Positions 39,818-49,629 of a stretch of 64,000 nucleotides of DNA are shown in pieces. The notes below the pieces were generated by a model, which had not been told where the DNA came from, did no database searches, and saw only the letters and a list, made by a program, of their open reading frames with translations. The DNA is from an uncultured Pelagibacteraceae bacterium (GTDB lineage: Bacteria > Pseudomonadota > Alphaproteobacteria > Pelagibacterales > Pelagibacteraceae). The stretch is from assembly GCA_902543535.1 (NCBI GenBank), contig CACBYG010000003.1, positions 62,001 through 126,000 on the forward strand, written 5' to 3'. Made by a program: the position numbers and the translations under genes. Positions within the stretch are counted from its first letter, which is position 1, and every line of letters starts with the position of its first letter.

Positions 39818-41971
39818 ATGGAATTTTTAAAAAAAAACCCAAAAATATTTCAATGGTTATTTTTATTAATTGTTTTTTTTGCATTATGTTTTGCAATTGA
39901 AGTCCCTGAAACATATAAATTTATAAGAGGTCAGGCAGAGTTTGTTAAAGATCCTAACCAAAGTACCTTTGTGTTTGCAGGTAAGGAGGTAAGGTATTAC
40001 GCTTTTGATGTCTTTTGGAGATTACCCCCATTACTTGGATGGTTACCTATTTGGATAAACGACTCACTAGTTTTCTTAATGAACGACTGGATGCCAATAG
40101 AGTTTTGGAATGAAGATACTCAAGAATTTAAAACTCGACCATTACTAGTAGAAATCACTAGAAAAATATCGTTTTTTATGACGTTTTTAATAGAGTTGAT
40201 TAGAGAAATTTTAATAGGTGGATTAAATACAGTTGTAACATTTACGAGTTGGGACTGGATTAGTGAAAATCCTTGGGCAGAGCTACCTGGCTTACCTTGG
40301 ACTATAGTTACTGCCGGTGCAGTATTGCTCAGTTATCATCTAAGCGGTAAGGGCTTAGCTTTATTTGCAGGCTTAGTTTTAATTTACATATCTACATTTG
40401 GTCAATGGAAACCTTCAATGCAAACTCTCTCCTTTATATTAGTTGCAGCACCGTTGTCATTTATTTTTGGTTTAGGCTTGGGTATAGCGGCGTTTAAAAG
40501 TAAACGTTTAGAGAAAGCTTTATACCCAATACTCTTGGTTATGCAAACTATGCCACAATATGCAGTTTTAGTTCCAGCAATGGTTCTGTTTGGAGTTGGT
40601 GACCACGCTGCAGTAATTATAACTATGGTTGTGGCAATTCCACCTATGATATTATTAACTTTATTAGGTTTAAGAGCAATACCTCCTGAAATAATTGAAT
40701 CAGGTAAAATGAGTGGATGTGATAATTGGCAACTGATGTTTCAAGTATTAATTCCCACAGCTAGAAGAGATATATTAATTGGAGTTAACCAGGTTATAAT
40801 GGTTTGTTTTTCAATGGCAGTGATATCAGCTTTTATAGCTGCAAAAGGTTTAGGATATAATTTACTCTTAGCATTAAATAGATTGGATATTGGTATGGCT
40901 TTGGAAGCTGGTTTGTGCATTAGTTTGATTGCAATATTGTTAGATAAAATGTCTTTAGCTTGGGCAAATAAACAAACAGACTATTTCGGCAATCTTACAT
41001 ACTTCGAGAGAAATAAAAACACTATATTTTTTATTGGTTCATTTGTTATTGGAATTATACTTGCTTATGTAGGAACTTTTTTGTTCAAAGGTACATTCAA
41101 TTATTTATTTGAAATTCCACATAATAAAGGAATATCAACTGCAGATTTTTGGAACAAGGGAGTTGATTGGATCTTTGATACATTCTTTGTTTATATAAAA
41201 GCATTTAACACTTGGTTAATTCAAGAAGTATTACAGCCAATGCGAGCGCTTTATTTAAGAATGCCCGCTGTTGCTACAATAGTTTTAGTAGTTGGGGCTG
41301 GTTACTTAATTGGTGGAATTAGATCAGCATTAGTAGTATGTGGGTTAACTTTATTTATAGCTCTTAGTCCATGGTGGGATAGAGCATTAGTTACAACATA
41401 CATGGCAACTTTTGGAGTTATAGTTTCATGTTTAATTGGCTTTACAGTTGGAACCTTGTGTTTTCAAAGTAAAAGTGCAGCGAAATTTATGCTTGGGGTT
41501 TGTGATATATTTCAAACCTTTCCATCCTTTGTCTATTTAATTCCAGTAATGATGTTATTTGGGATAACAGATACCTCAGTTTTAATTGCTGTAATCGTTT
41601 ACGCAACAATACCTGCAACCAGATATACAATTGAAGGCCTTAGAAGTGTTCCAATAGGTTTACACGAAGCTGCTACGATGTCTGGTGTAAACAAGTTTCA
41701 AAGATTAACAAAAATTGAATTCCCATTAGCCTTTCCTCACATGATGCTTGGTTTAAATCAAACAATAGTTTTTGCACTATTTATGGTAATTATTGGAGCT
41801 TTCATTGGGACAGAAGATTTAGGTCAATATATTTTAAAAGCTTTATCTGATAAAAATGGTGCAGGTATAGGTCTGACATTAGGTATTTGTGTAGCATTTA
41901 TAGGGTTAATTTTTGATAATTTGATAAGAACTTGGGTCGGTAAGAGAAAGAAACATTTAGGAATAGCCTAA
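39818..41971 (+). CDS. tmoV: TMAO/betaine-type ABC transporter permease with two permease domains (TmoV-like)
   Basis: Two EAA-type loops: ESGKMSGCDNWQLMFQVLIPTARRDILIGVNQ and EAATMSGVNKFQRLTKIEFPLAFPHMMLGLNQ. Confidence 0.85.
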   Translation: MEFLKKNPKIFQWLFLLIVFFALCFAIEVPETYKFIRGQAEFVKDPNQSTFVFAGKEVRYYAFDVFWRLPPLLGWLPIWINDSLVFLMNDWMPIEFWNEDTQEFKTRPLLVEITRKISFFMTFLIELIREILIGGLNTVVTFTSWDWISENPWAELPGLPWTIVTAGAVLLSYHLSGKGLALFAGLVLIYISTFGQWKPSMQTLSFILVAAPLSFIFGLGLGIAAFKSKRLEKALYPILLVMQTMPQYAVLVPAMVLFGVGDHAAVIITMVVAIPPMILLTLLGLRAIPPEIIESGKMSGCDNWQLMFQVLIPTARRDILIGVNQVIMVCFSMAVISAFIAAKGLGYNLLLALNRLDIGMALEAGLCISLIAILLDKMSLAWANKQTDYFGNLTYFERNKNTIFFIGSFVIGIILAYVGTFLFKGTFNYLFEIPHNKGISTADFWNKGVDWIFDTFFVYIKAFNTWLIQEVLQPMRALYLRMPAVATIVLVVGAGYLIGGIRSALVVCGLTLFIALSPWWDRALVTTYMATFGVIVSCLIGFTVGTLCFQSKSAAKFMLGVCDIFQTFPSFVYLIPVMMLFGITDTSVLIAVIVYATIPATRYTIEGLRSVPIGLHEAATMSGVNKFQRLTKIEFPLAFPHMMLGLNQTIVFALFMVIIGAFIGTEDLGQYILKALSDKNGAGIGLTLGICVAFIGLIFDNLIRTWVGKRKKHLGIA

Positions 41972-41979
41972 TTTTTAAT

Positions 41980-42939
41980 ATGAAAAAAATTTTGATTATA
42001 GGTGCAGGGGCTATGGGAGCTGCTTTTTCTATTCCTTTAATTGAAAATGGACACCATGTAACACTTTCTGAACCACATAATATTAAATTAATTAGTAAAT
42101 TAAATCTCAAAAAAAAGTTTCATCCGTCTTTAAAAATTAATTTACCAAAAAAAATAAAAACAAAAAAATTTGTTCCTGAAATGTTAAATTTACAATGGGA
42201 TCTTATAGTTGTAGCTGTAAGTTCCGTAGGAATAGAAATAATTAGTAAATATTTAGCACACCTTAAAAGTAAAACACCTATTTTGGTTCTTACTAAAGGA
42301 CTAAAGTTAGATAAAACAAAAAGAATTATTACTATGTCTGAACAGCTTAATAAAAATAACAACAAACTAAATATTTCTGTCTTAAAAGGCCCCTGCTTAG
42401 CAAAAGAGCTTGCTCGAAAAATAAAGAGTTACACTGTTATTGGGAATAAAAATATTAAGGTAGCAAAAGATATTGGGAAGATAATATCCACTAAGTATTA
42501 TAAGACAGAACATACAACTGATGTTAGAGGTGTAGAGTTTTCTTCAGCTATTAAAAATATATATTCTATGATAATTGGATCAGGACAAGGTGAGAACACA
42601 TCTTCAGCTTTATTTAGGAAATCCATTGATGAAATGGATTATTTAGTTAAACATTTTAAGGGAAAAAAAGAAACTGTTTATGGGCTTGCTGGTGTAGGTG
42701 ATCTGTACGTAAGTGCAGTTGGTGGCAGAAATAGTAAAATGGGTGATTATCTTGGTAAAGGTTTTACCTTTAAATCTGCCAAGAAAAAATTTATGAAAGA
42801 TGATACCGTTGAAGGTGCTGATCTTGCTTTCGAAATTGCTCCATACATTTTAAAGAAAATTAATCGTAAAAAAATCCCTCTAATGATTGCATTATTAAAT
42901 GCAATTACAAAAAATAAAAAATTGAAAATAAAATATTAA
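41980..42939 (+). CDS. NAD(P)-dependent glycerol-3-phosphate dehydrogenase family (GpsA-like)
   Basis: ILIIGAGAMGAAFSIPLIENGH; LKGPCLAKELA; GVEFSSAIKNIYSM; GLAGVGDLYVS. Confidence 0.8.
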   Translation: MKKILIIGAGAMGAAFSIPLIENGHHVTLSEPHNIKLISKLNLKKKFHPSLKINLPKKIKTKKFVPEMLNLQWDLIVVAVSSVGIEIISKYLAHLKSKTPILVLTKGLKLDKTKRIITMSEQLNKNNNKLNISVLKGPCLAKELARKIKSYTVIGNKNIKVAKDIGKIISTKYYKTEHTTDVRGVEFSSAIKNIYSMIIGSGQGENTSSALFRKSIDEMDYLVKHFKGKKETVYGLAGVGDLYVSAVGGRNSKMGDYLGKGFTFKSAKKKFMKDDTVEGADLAFEIAPYILKKINRKKIPLMIALLNAITKNKKLKIKY

Positions 42940-42942
42940 ATT

Positions 42943-44274
42943 TTATTTATTTAGAAAAGTTTTCATAGAGTCGTCCATTGCTTTTTCCCAAGGCGTATGG
43001 TGGATTGGAGCAATAGAACCAGTCACAGGTGAAGAAAAGGATTTATTTCTATAAGTTAAAATATCTTCAACTTTATGATGCTCCCACTCTTTGAAATGTT
43101 TTCTAATTAATTCAAAATCTATATTAGGATAATCTGACATTCCATGAAGTTCTTTGGTATACTCTGTTTGGAAATCTATCATCTGATCTGGATTTTCTAA
43201 TTTTTCTTCCATTCCAACCCACTTGTTTATGTCCTTTTCAATTTCATCATTACCAGGCATTTTGATTTTACCCATAATAATGTCTCTTGCATACCAAGCT
43301 TGGCAATCAAACATATTAAAAGTATGAAATTGATCCTGCATTCCTAAATATAAAATTTTATGATTATCTTGCCATACTACCCCCTTGTATAATTTTGGTG
43401 GGTATAATCTATTATGAGTTTTTAATTTTAAACTTTCATCTAAAAATGGAAAATGATGTAGATAACCAGTGCATAAAATTATGACATCTGCCTCTTGTTT
43501 TGTTCCATCTTTAAATATTGCATTTTTGCCATCAAGTTTATCTAAGTAATGAACTTCTTTCATACCTTTGGGCCATTTAAATCCCATTGGATTGTGCCTA
43601 TAGCCAATAGTAACACTTTTAGCTCCATATTTATTACACTGTAGGGCAACATCTTCTGCAGAATAGCTACTGCCAAGAACAATTACATTTTTATCTCTGA
43701 ATTCTTCTGCATCTCTAAAGTCGTGAGAATGCATAATTCTTCCAGGAAAGGAATTCATTCCCTTATATTCTGGGATAAAAGGAACAGAAAAATGACCAGT
43801 CGAAATAACCAAATAATCAAAATTTTCAGTTAAAATTTTATTATTAGCTTTATCTAGATAGCTAATTTCAAACTTGTCATTTTTAAATGATGTATTTGTA
43901 ACTCGAGTATTAAATTTAATTTTATGTTTTAAATTACCTTTGCTTACTCTTCCAATTATATAGTCATATAGAACTTCTCTAGGAGGAAAAGATGGTATTG
44001 GTTTACCAAAGTGTTCATCAAAAGAATAATCAGCAAACTCCAAACATTCTTTAGGACCGTTTGACCATAAATATCTGTACATGCTGTTTGGTACAGGATC
44101 TCCATATTGGTCAGAACCTGTTCTCCAGCTATAATTCCAAAGGCCACCCCAGTTATCTTGTTTTTCGAAACAAACTATTTCTGGTATTTTTTTACCTTTA
44201 TGTTCCAAATGTTCAAATGCTCTTAACATCGAAAGACCACATGGACCCGCACCTATAATTGCTACTCTAGACAT
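42943..44274 (-). CDS. tmm: Flavin-containing trimethylamine monooxygenase-like
   Basis: VAIIGAGPCGLSML; EKQDNWGGLWNYSWRTG; SMYRYLWSNGPKECLEFADY; VIVLGSSYSAEDVALQ. Confidence 0.9.
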   Translation of the reverse strand: MSRVAIIGAGPCGLSMLRAFEHLEHKGKKIPEIVCFEKQDNWGGLWNYSWRTGSDQYGDPVPNSMYRYLWSNGPKECLEFADYSFDEHFGKPIPSFPPREVLYDYIIGRVSKGNLKHKIKFNTRVTNTSFKNDKFEISYLDKANNKILTENFDYLVISTGHFSVPFIPEYKGMNSFPGRIMHSHDFRDAEEFRDKNVIVLGSSYSAEDVALQCNKYGAKSVTIGYRHNPMGFKWPKGMKEVHYLDKLDGKNAIFKDGTKQEADVIILCTGYLHHFPFLDESLKLKTHNRLYPPKLYKGVVWQDNHKILYLGMQDQFHTFNMFDCQAWYARDIIMGKIKMPGNDEIEKDINKWVGMEEKLENPDQMIDFQTEYTKELHGMSDYPNIDFELIRKHFKEWEHHKVEDILTYRNKSFSSPVTGSIAPIHHTPWEKAMDDSMKTFLNK

Positions 44275-44351
44275 CTAAATTTTCCTATCATTAATAATTC
44301 TATAAATATATCTTACTAACAAAAAAAAGAAAAATAAAATTATTATTTAAT

Positions 44352-45509
44352 ATGAATCATAATTGGAATTACCCAACTTTGATGTGGGTAGGCGAAAATA
44401 GGATTAATGATCTAGTTGATGCCTGCCAAGAACTAAAAATATCAAATCCATTATTTGTTACTGATAAAGATTTAATTAATCTTGATATGATTAAACATAT
44501 ATTACAGAATTTAAAAAAAAAATTTAATAATTTAGAAATTTTTTCAAACTTTTCAGGAAATCCAATAGGTCAAAATGTAGATGAAGGTGTAAAAGTTTAT
44601 AACAAATCTAATTGCGACGGTGTAATAGCAATTGGTGGTGGAAGCGCACTTGATGTTGGTAAGGCAATAGCATTTATGTGCGGTCAAGAAAGGCCAATTT
44701 GGGATTTTGAGGATATTGGAGACTATTGGAAAAGAGCCGAAAGCTCTAAAATTCCAAGCATTATTGCAATACCTACAACAGCTGGAACAGGCTCTGAAAC
44801 TGGACGGGCTTCAGCAATTATAAATGAAGATACAGCTGTTAAAAAAATTATTTTTCATCCAAAGATGTTGCCATCAATTGTTATTTTAGATCCCATTTTA
44901 ACTTTAGATCTTTCGCCTAGATTAACAGCAGCGACTGGCATGGATGCATTAGCACATAATCTAGAGGCATTTTGTGCAAAAGGTTTTCATCCAATGGCAA
45001 ATGGTATTGCAATAGAAGGTATTAAATTAATTAAAAAATATTTAATTACTGCCTATAAAGATGGAAAAAATATTGAAGCAAGAATGAATTTACTTTCCGC
45101 TTCTTCGATGGGCTCAACTGCATTCCAAAAAGGTCTTGGTGCTATTCATTCTTTAAGTCATCCAGTTAACTCAAAGTTTAACATTCATCATGGTTTATCA
45201 AATGCAATATTTATGCCATATGTATTATCATTTAATAAAAGTGAAATAGAACACAAGATATTAGAAATTTGTGATTATTTAAATTTAAATAAAGGTTTTG
45301 ATAGTTTTTTAGAATGGATTTTAGATTTAAGAAAAGATTTAAATATACCTCATAAATTATCAGATGTGATGGACTGTAATAATATTAATCTTGATGAACT
45401 TTCTTTAATGGCTTTTGAAGATCCATCTACTGGAGGAAACCCAAAAAAAATTAATCAAAAGGATTTAAAAGAAATGTATAAAAAAAGCATTTCTGGAAAT
45501 TTGTTTTAA
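44352..45509 (+). CDS. Iron-containing alcohol dehydrogenase
   Basis: GGGSALDVGKAIAFM, TTAGTGSETGRASAI, MDALAHNLEAFCAKGFHPMA, GAIHSLSHPVNSKFNIHHG. Confidence 0.9.
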   Translation: MNHNWNYPTLMWVGENRINDLVDACQELKISNPLFVTDKDLINLDMIKHILQNLKKKFNNLEIFSNFSGNPIGQNVDEGVKVYNKSNCDGVIAIGGGSALDVGKAIAFMCGQERPIWDFEDIGDYWKRAESSKIPSIIAIPTTAGTGSETGRASAIINEDTAVKKIIFHPKMLPSIVILDPILTLDLSPRLTAATGMDALAHNLEAFCAKGFHPMANGIAIEGIKLIKKYLITAYKDGKNIEARMNLLSASSMGSTAFQKGLGAIHSLSHPVNSKFNIHHGLSNAIFMPYVLSFNKSEIEHKILEICDYLNLNKGFDSFLEWILDLRKDLNIPHKLSDVMDCNNINLDELSLMAFEDPSTGGNPKKINQKDLKEMYKKSISGNLF

Positions 45510-46297
45510 TGAAAAAAATATTGATTGTTGAAGGAAATTTGAGAGAAGAAAATCAAAATTTTTCATCTGCAGGTATTCAAACGCATACTGAAAGTTTGAA
45601 GGATAGTCTTAGTTTTTTCACAAAAGATTTAACTACAGATGTTGTTAATCCTTCATCAGATGAAAATATATTTAAAAATATAGACGATCTGAACAGTTAT
45701 GATGGACTTATTTGGGGCGGTAGTAGCTTAAATATTTATAACGACACTCCTGAAATTAGAAGACAGATTCAGTTTATGAAAGAATGTCAAAAAAAAATTA
45801 AAAAAATCTTAGCAATATGTTGGGGTATGCAAGTAGCTGTCACAGCTGCAGGAGGTGAGGTCAAAAAAGGTACTAAAGGTTCACACAAAGGAATTGCAGT
45901 TGATATTGAAATAAATGAAAGGGGATTAAACCATCCACTTTACAAAAATAAAAAAAAAAAATTTAATACACCTGCTTTTAATTTTGATGAAGTAGTTACC
46001 ATGCCACAAAATTCTGTATTATTAGCTTCAAATCCAATTAATAAAGTTCAAGGTCTAAACTTTAAAGTAAATGATTGTGATATCTGGGGGCTTCAATATC
46101 ATCCAGAAATTACATTTAACAAAATGATTAACATTATTGTTTTTAGAAAAGAGAAGCTATTAAAAAAAGAAGCTTTTAGTGACGAGAAGGAAATTAACAA
46201 TCACATACAACATATTGAAATTGAAAATAAGAAGCTTGATAAAATTTCTAGGATGAGGGAATTAGAAAATTGGTTAAATTACCTTAATTTAGAATAA
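45509..46297 (+). CDS. Class I glutamine amidotransferase
   Basis: [17 protein letters not shown] nucleophile and WGLQYHPEI. Confidence 0.85.
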   Translation: MKKILIVEGNLREENQNFSSAGIQTHTESLKDSLSFFTKDLTTDVVNPSSDENIFKNIDDLNSYDGLIWGGSSLNIYNDTPEIRRQIQFMKECQKKIKKILAICWGMQVAVTAAGGEVKKGTKGSHKGIAVDIEINERGLNHPLYKNKKKKFNTPAFNFDEVVTMPQNSVLLASNPINKVQGLNFKVNDCDIWGLQYHPEITFNKMINIIVFRKEKLLKKEAFSDEKEINNHIQHIEIENKKLDKISRMRELENWLNYLNLE

Positions 46298-47974
46298 TCC
46301 TTCGATATCACCTTTATCATTTAGTTTAATAGAGTCAGCCGCTGGAACACGTGGAAGTCCTGGCATAGTCATAATTGCTCCACAAACAACAACAATAAAT
46401 TCAGCACCTGAAGAAAGTCTTATTTCTCTTACAGGCAAAACATGGCCTGTTGGTGCACCTTTAAGATTTGGATCAGTTGAAAAACTGTATTGTGTTTTCG
46501 CTACACAAATTGGCAATTCTCCATAACCTGCCTCCTCAAAACCTTTTAATTGATCTCTTATTTTTGTATCAGCAATCACTTCATCAGCTCTATAAATTTC
46601 TTTTGCAATTGTCTCTATCTTTTTAAACAGAGGTGTTTTACTTTCATAAAGAAAATTAAACTTAGCATCTTTTTTTTCGCACAAATCAGCAACGTGTGCC
46701 GCTAATTCTTTTGTTCCTTCACCACCATTTGCCCAGTGTGTGCATAAACTTGCTTTAACCCCTAAGTTTTCACAAAAATCAATTAAAGCTTTAACTTCAC
46801 TATCTGTATCTTTAATAAAATGATTAACCGCAATCGCAACAGGTAATCCAAATTTTTTTACATTTTCTATATGTCTTTCAAGATTCACTAGACCTTTTTT
46901 TAAAGCCTCAACATTTTCATTTTTTAAATCATCCTTTGCAATACCACCATGCATTTTTAAAGCTCTGATTGTTGCTACGATGACAACACAACTCGGTTTC
47001 AAATTAGATTTTCTGCACTTAATATCTAAAAACTTTTCTGCTCCAAGGTCTGCACCAAAACCTGCTTCTGTTACAACATAGTCTGCAAGTTTTAATCCAG
47101 TTTTAGTTGCTATAACAGAGTTACATCCGTGTGCAATATTTGCAAAAGGACCACCATGAATAATCGCAGGATTATTTTCTAATGTTTGAGTTACATTTGG
47201 TCTGATCGCATCTTTTAATAATACAGTCATTGGACCATGTGCTTTTAAGTCTTTCGCGTAAACTGGTTTCTTGTCTCTTGTATAAGCAATTGTAATATTG
47301 CCAATTCTTTTTTCTAAATCTTCCAAATCATTTGATAAGCAGAAAATTGCCATAATTTCTGAAGCAACAGTAATATCAAATCCGTCTTCCCTAGGAAAAC
47401 CATTTGCTACTCCTCCTAAATTTATGTTTATTGATCTTAATGAACGGTCGTTCATATCCATAACTCTTTTCCAAACAATCCGTCTTACATCTATATCTAA
47501 TTTGTTGCCCCAATAGATATGATTATCGATTAATGCAGATAATAGATTATGAGCTGAAGTAATTGCATGAAAATCTCCAGTAAAATGTAAATTAATTTGT
47601 TCCATTGGAACAACTTGAGCATAACCTCCTCCAGCAGCACCACCTTTCATCCCAAATGAAGGCCCAAGACTTGGTTCTCTTAAACAAACTATAGATTTTT
47701 TCCCGATTTTATTTAATCCATCATTTAAACCAACTGAAGTAGTGGTTTTTCCTTCACCAGCAGGTGTAGGTGTAATTGCAGTGACTAAAATTAGTTTCCC
47801 TTCTGGTTTATCTTTTAATGTGTTTAAATACTCCAGATTAATTTTTGCAATGTGTCGTCCCATTGGACTGAAAGCAGTACTTTCATCTGGAACATTTATC
47901 TTTGCTAATACCTCATTTATAGGCTGCATTTTTGCCTCTCGAGCTATTTGGATATCTGATTTAACATCACTCAT
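46289..47974 (-). CDS. fhs: Formate-tetrahydrofolate ligase
   Basis: [57 protein letters not shown]. Confidence 0.97.
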   Translation of the reverse strand: MSDVKSDIQIAREAKMQPINEVLAKINVPDESTAFSPMGRHIAKINLEYLNTLKDKPEGKLILVTAITPTPAGEGKTTTSVGLNDGLNKIGKKSIVCLREPSLGPSFGMKGGAAGGGYAQVVPMEQINLHFTGDFHAITSAHNLLSALIDNHIYWGNKLDIDVRRIVWKRVMDMNDRSLRSININLGGVANGFPREDGFDITVASEIMAIFCLSNDLEDLEKRIGNITIAYTRDKKPVYAKDLKAHGPMTVLLKDAIRPNVTQTLENNPAIIHGGPFANIAHGCNSVIATKTGLKLADYVVTEAGFGADLGAEKFLDIKCRKSNLKPSCVVIVATIRALKMHGGIAKDDLKNENVEALKKGLVNLERHIENVKKFGLPVAIAVNHFIKDTDSEVKALIDFCENLGVKASLCTHWANGGEGTKELAAHVADLCEKKDAKFNFLYESKTPLFKKIETIAKEIYRADEVIADTKIRDQLKGFEEAGYGELPICVAKTQYSFSTDPNLKGAPTGHVLPVREIRLSSGAEFIVVVCGAIMTMPGLPRVPAADSIKLNDKGDIEGLF

Positions 47975-48102
47975 TATTAATTCTATAAATTATATGTTAT
48001 CGTTGCAGACTTCTTATCCTTTTTTGTCATATTTGGAAACTTCTAAAAAATATATATAAAAAAAATAAGAACTATTTATATTCTTTGTTATAAAATTAAT
48101 GA

Positions 48103-49359
48103 ATGCAAAAATACTCCATATTCAATTTAGTTAAAAACGCATTCTCTAATCATGAAAACTGGGATTTAGCTTGGAAGGATCCAACTCCAAAAGAGGAATA
48201 TGATGTAGTTATTATTGGTGGTGGAGGCCATGGACTTGCCACTGCATATTATCTTGCAAAAGAACATAATATTACAAAAGTTGCAATTATCGAAAAAGGT
48301 TGGATAGGTGGTGGAAACGTTGGAAGAAATACAACGATAATTAGATCAAACTATATGCATGATGAGAACGCTCTCTTCAGTGAGTTTGGAATGGATCTTT
48401 GGAGAAAAATGAGCCAAGATTTAAATTATAATGTGATGTTCTCACCAAGAGGAATTATTAATCTTGCACACTCTGATGCACAAATGAATGCCTACGCAAG
48501 ACGAGGAAATTCGATGAGATTAAATGGAATTGATGCTGTTTTATTAAACCGTGAACAAGTAAAAGAAATAATTCCAATGGCTGACTTTTCAGAAAATGTA
48601 AGGTTTCCAATTTTTGGAGGATTAATGCAGCCAAGTGCAGGAACAGCAAGACATGATGCAGTTGCTTGGGGATATGCACGTCAAGCAGACTCTATGGGTG
48701 TTGATATAATTCAAAATTGTGAAGTAACTGGCTTTGACGTTACAGCAGGTAAGATTAACGGCATAAGAACATCTCGAGGAAACATAAAAACTAAAAAAGT
48801 TGGATTATGTGTTGCAGGAAGCACAAATATTTTAGCTGAAAAATTAAATATGACTTTACCAATAGAAACTCATCTTCTTCAAGCATGCGTATCAGAGCCT
48901 GTTAAACCAATTTTAGATAGAGTTGTAACTTTTGGTGCAGGTCACTTTTACATAAGCCAATCTGATAAAGGAGAAATGGTAATGGGAGGAGACCTTGATG
49001 GATATAATAGTTATGCTCAAAGAGGAAATTTACCAACTCTTCAGCATGTTTTAACGGAGGGAATTGCAATGATGCCTTTTTTAAGCAAATTAAAAATGCT
49101 CAGAACCTGGGGTGGTATAATGGATATGTCAATGGATGGTTCACCTATTATAGATAAAACACATATTGATGGTTTGTATTTAAACTGTGGTTGGTGTTAT
49201 GGTGGTTTTAAAGCAACGCCAGCTTCAGGTTGGACATTCGCACATACAATCGCTCAAAACAGAGTTCACGAACTAAATGCTGGATTTAGTCTAAATCGAT
49301 TTAGTACAGGCCATTTAATTGATGAAAAAGGACTTGGTACGAAGACTTGGATATCTTAA
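48103..49359 (+). CDS. soxB: Sarcosine oxidase / N-methylglutamate dehydrogenase beta-type subunit (SoxB/MgdA-like)
   Basis: VVIIGGGGHGLATAYYLAKEH; GWIGGGNVGRNTTIIRSNY; NCGWCYGGFKATPASG. Confidence 0.87.
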   Translation: MQKYSIFNLVKNAFSNHENWDLAWKDPTPKEEYDVVIIGGGGHGLATAYYLAKEHNITKVAIIEKGWIGGGNVGRNTTIIRSNYMHDENALFSEFGMDLWRKMSQDLNYNVMFSPRGIINLAHSDAQMNAYARRGNSMRLNGIDAVLLNREQVKEIIPMADFSENVRFPIFGGLMQPSAGTARHDAVAWGYARQADSMGVDIIQNCEVTGFDVTAGKINGIRTSRGNIKTKKVGLCVAGSTNILAEKLNMTLPIETHLLQACVSEPVKPILDRVVTFGAGHFYISQSDKGEMVMGGDLDGYNSYAQRGNLPTLQHVLTEGIAMMPFLSKLKMLRTWGGIMDMSMDGSPIIDKTHIDGLYLNCGWCYGGFKATPASGWTFAHTIAQNRVHELNAGFSLNRFSTGHLIDEKGLGTKTWIS

Positions 49360-49629
49360 ATGCTTCATATTAAATGTCCGTATTGTGGGATGAGATCACA
49401 AAATGAATTTTCTTATGGTGGGGATGCTAGCGTAAAAAGACCTGAGCTTAATAAAGAAATCTCTGATGAAGAATGGGATAACTTTGTTTATAATCGAAAA
49501 AGTCCAAGAGGTAAGCACTTAGAGTTGTGGCAGCATCTATCTGGATGTAGACAATGGATTAAAGTGGAAAGAGACACTGCTACTCACGAAATATTTAATA
49601 CTTATAAAGCTGATGAGGAAATTTCATAA
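49360..49629 (+). CDS. soxD: Sarcosine oxidase / NMG dehydrogenase delta-type subunit
   Basis: CPYCGMRSQNEFSYGGDA...HLSGC zinc motif. Confidence 0.9.
   Translation: MLHIKCPYCGMRSQNEFSYGGDASVKRPELNKEISDEEWDNFVYNRKSPRGKHLELWQHLSGCRQWIKVERDTATHEIFNTYKADEEIS

Noticed and set aside
47742-48059. 105-aa plus-strand ORF over the start of fhs
   Set aside because: Antisense to the conserved P-loop region of fhs; no independent support.
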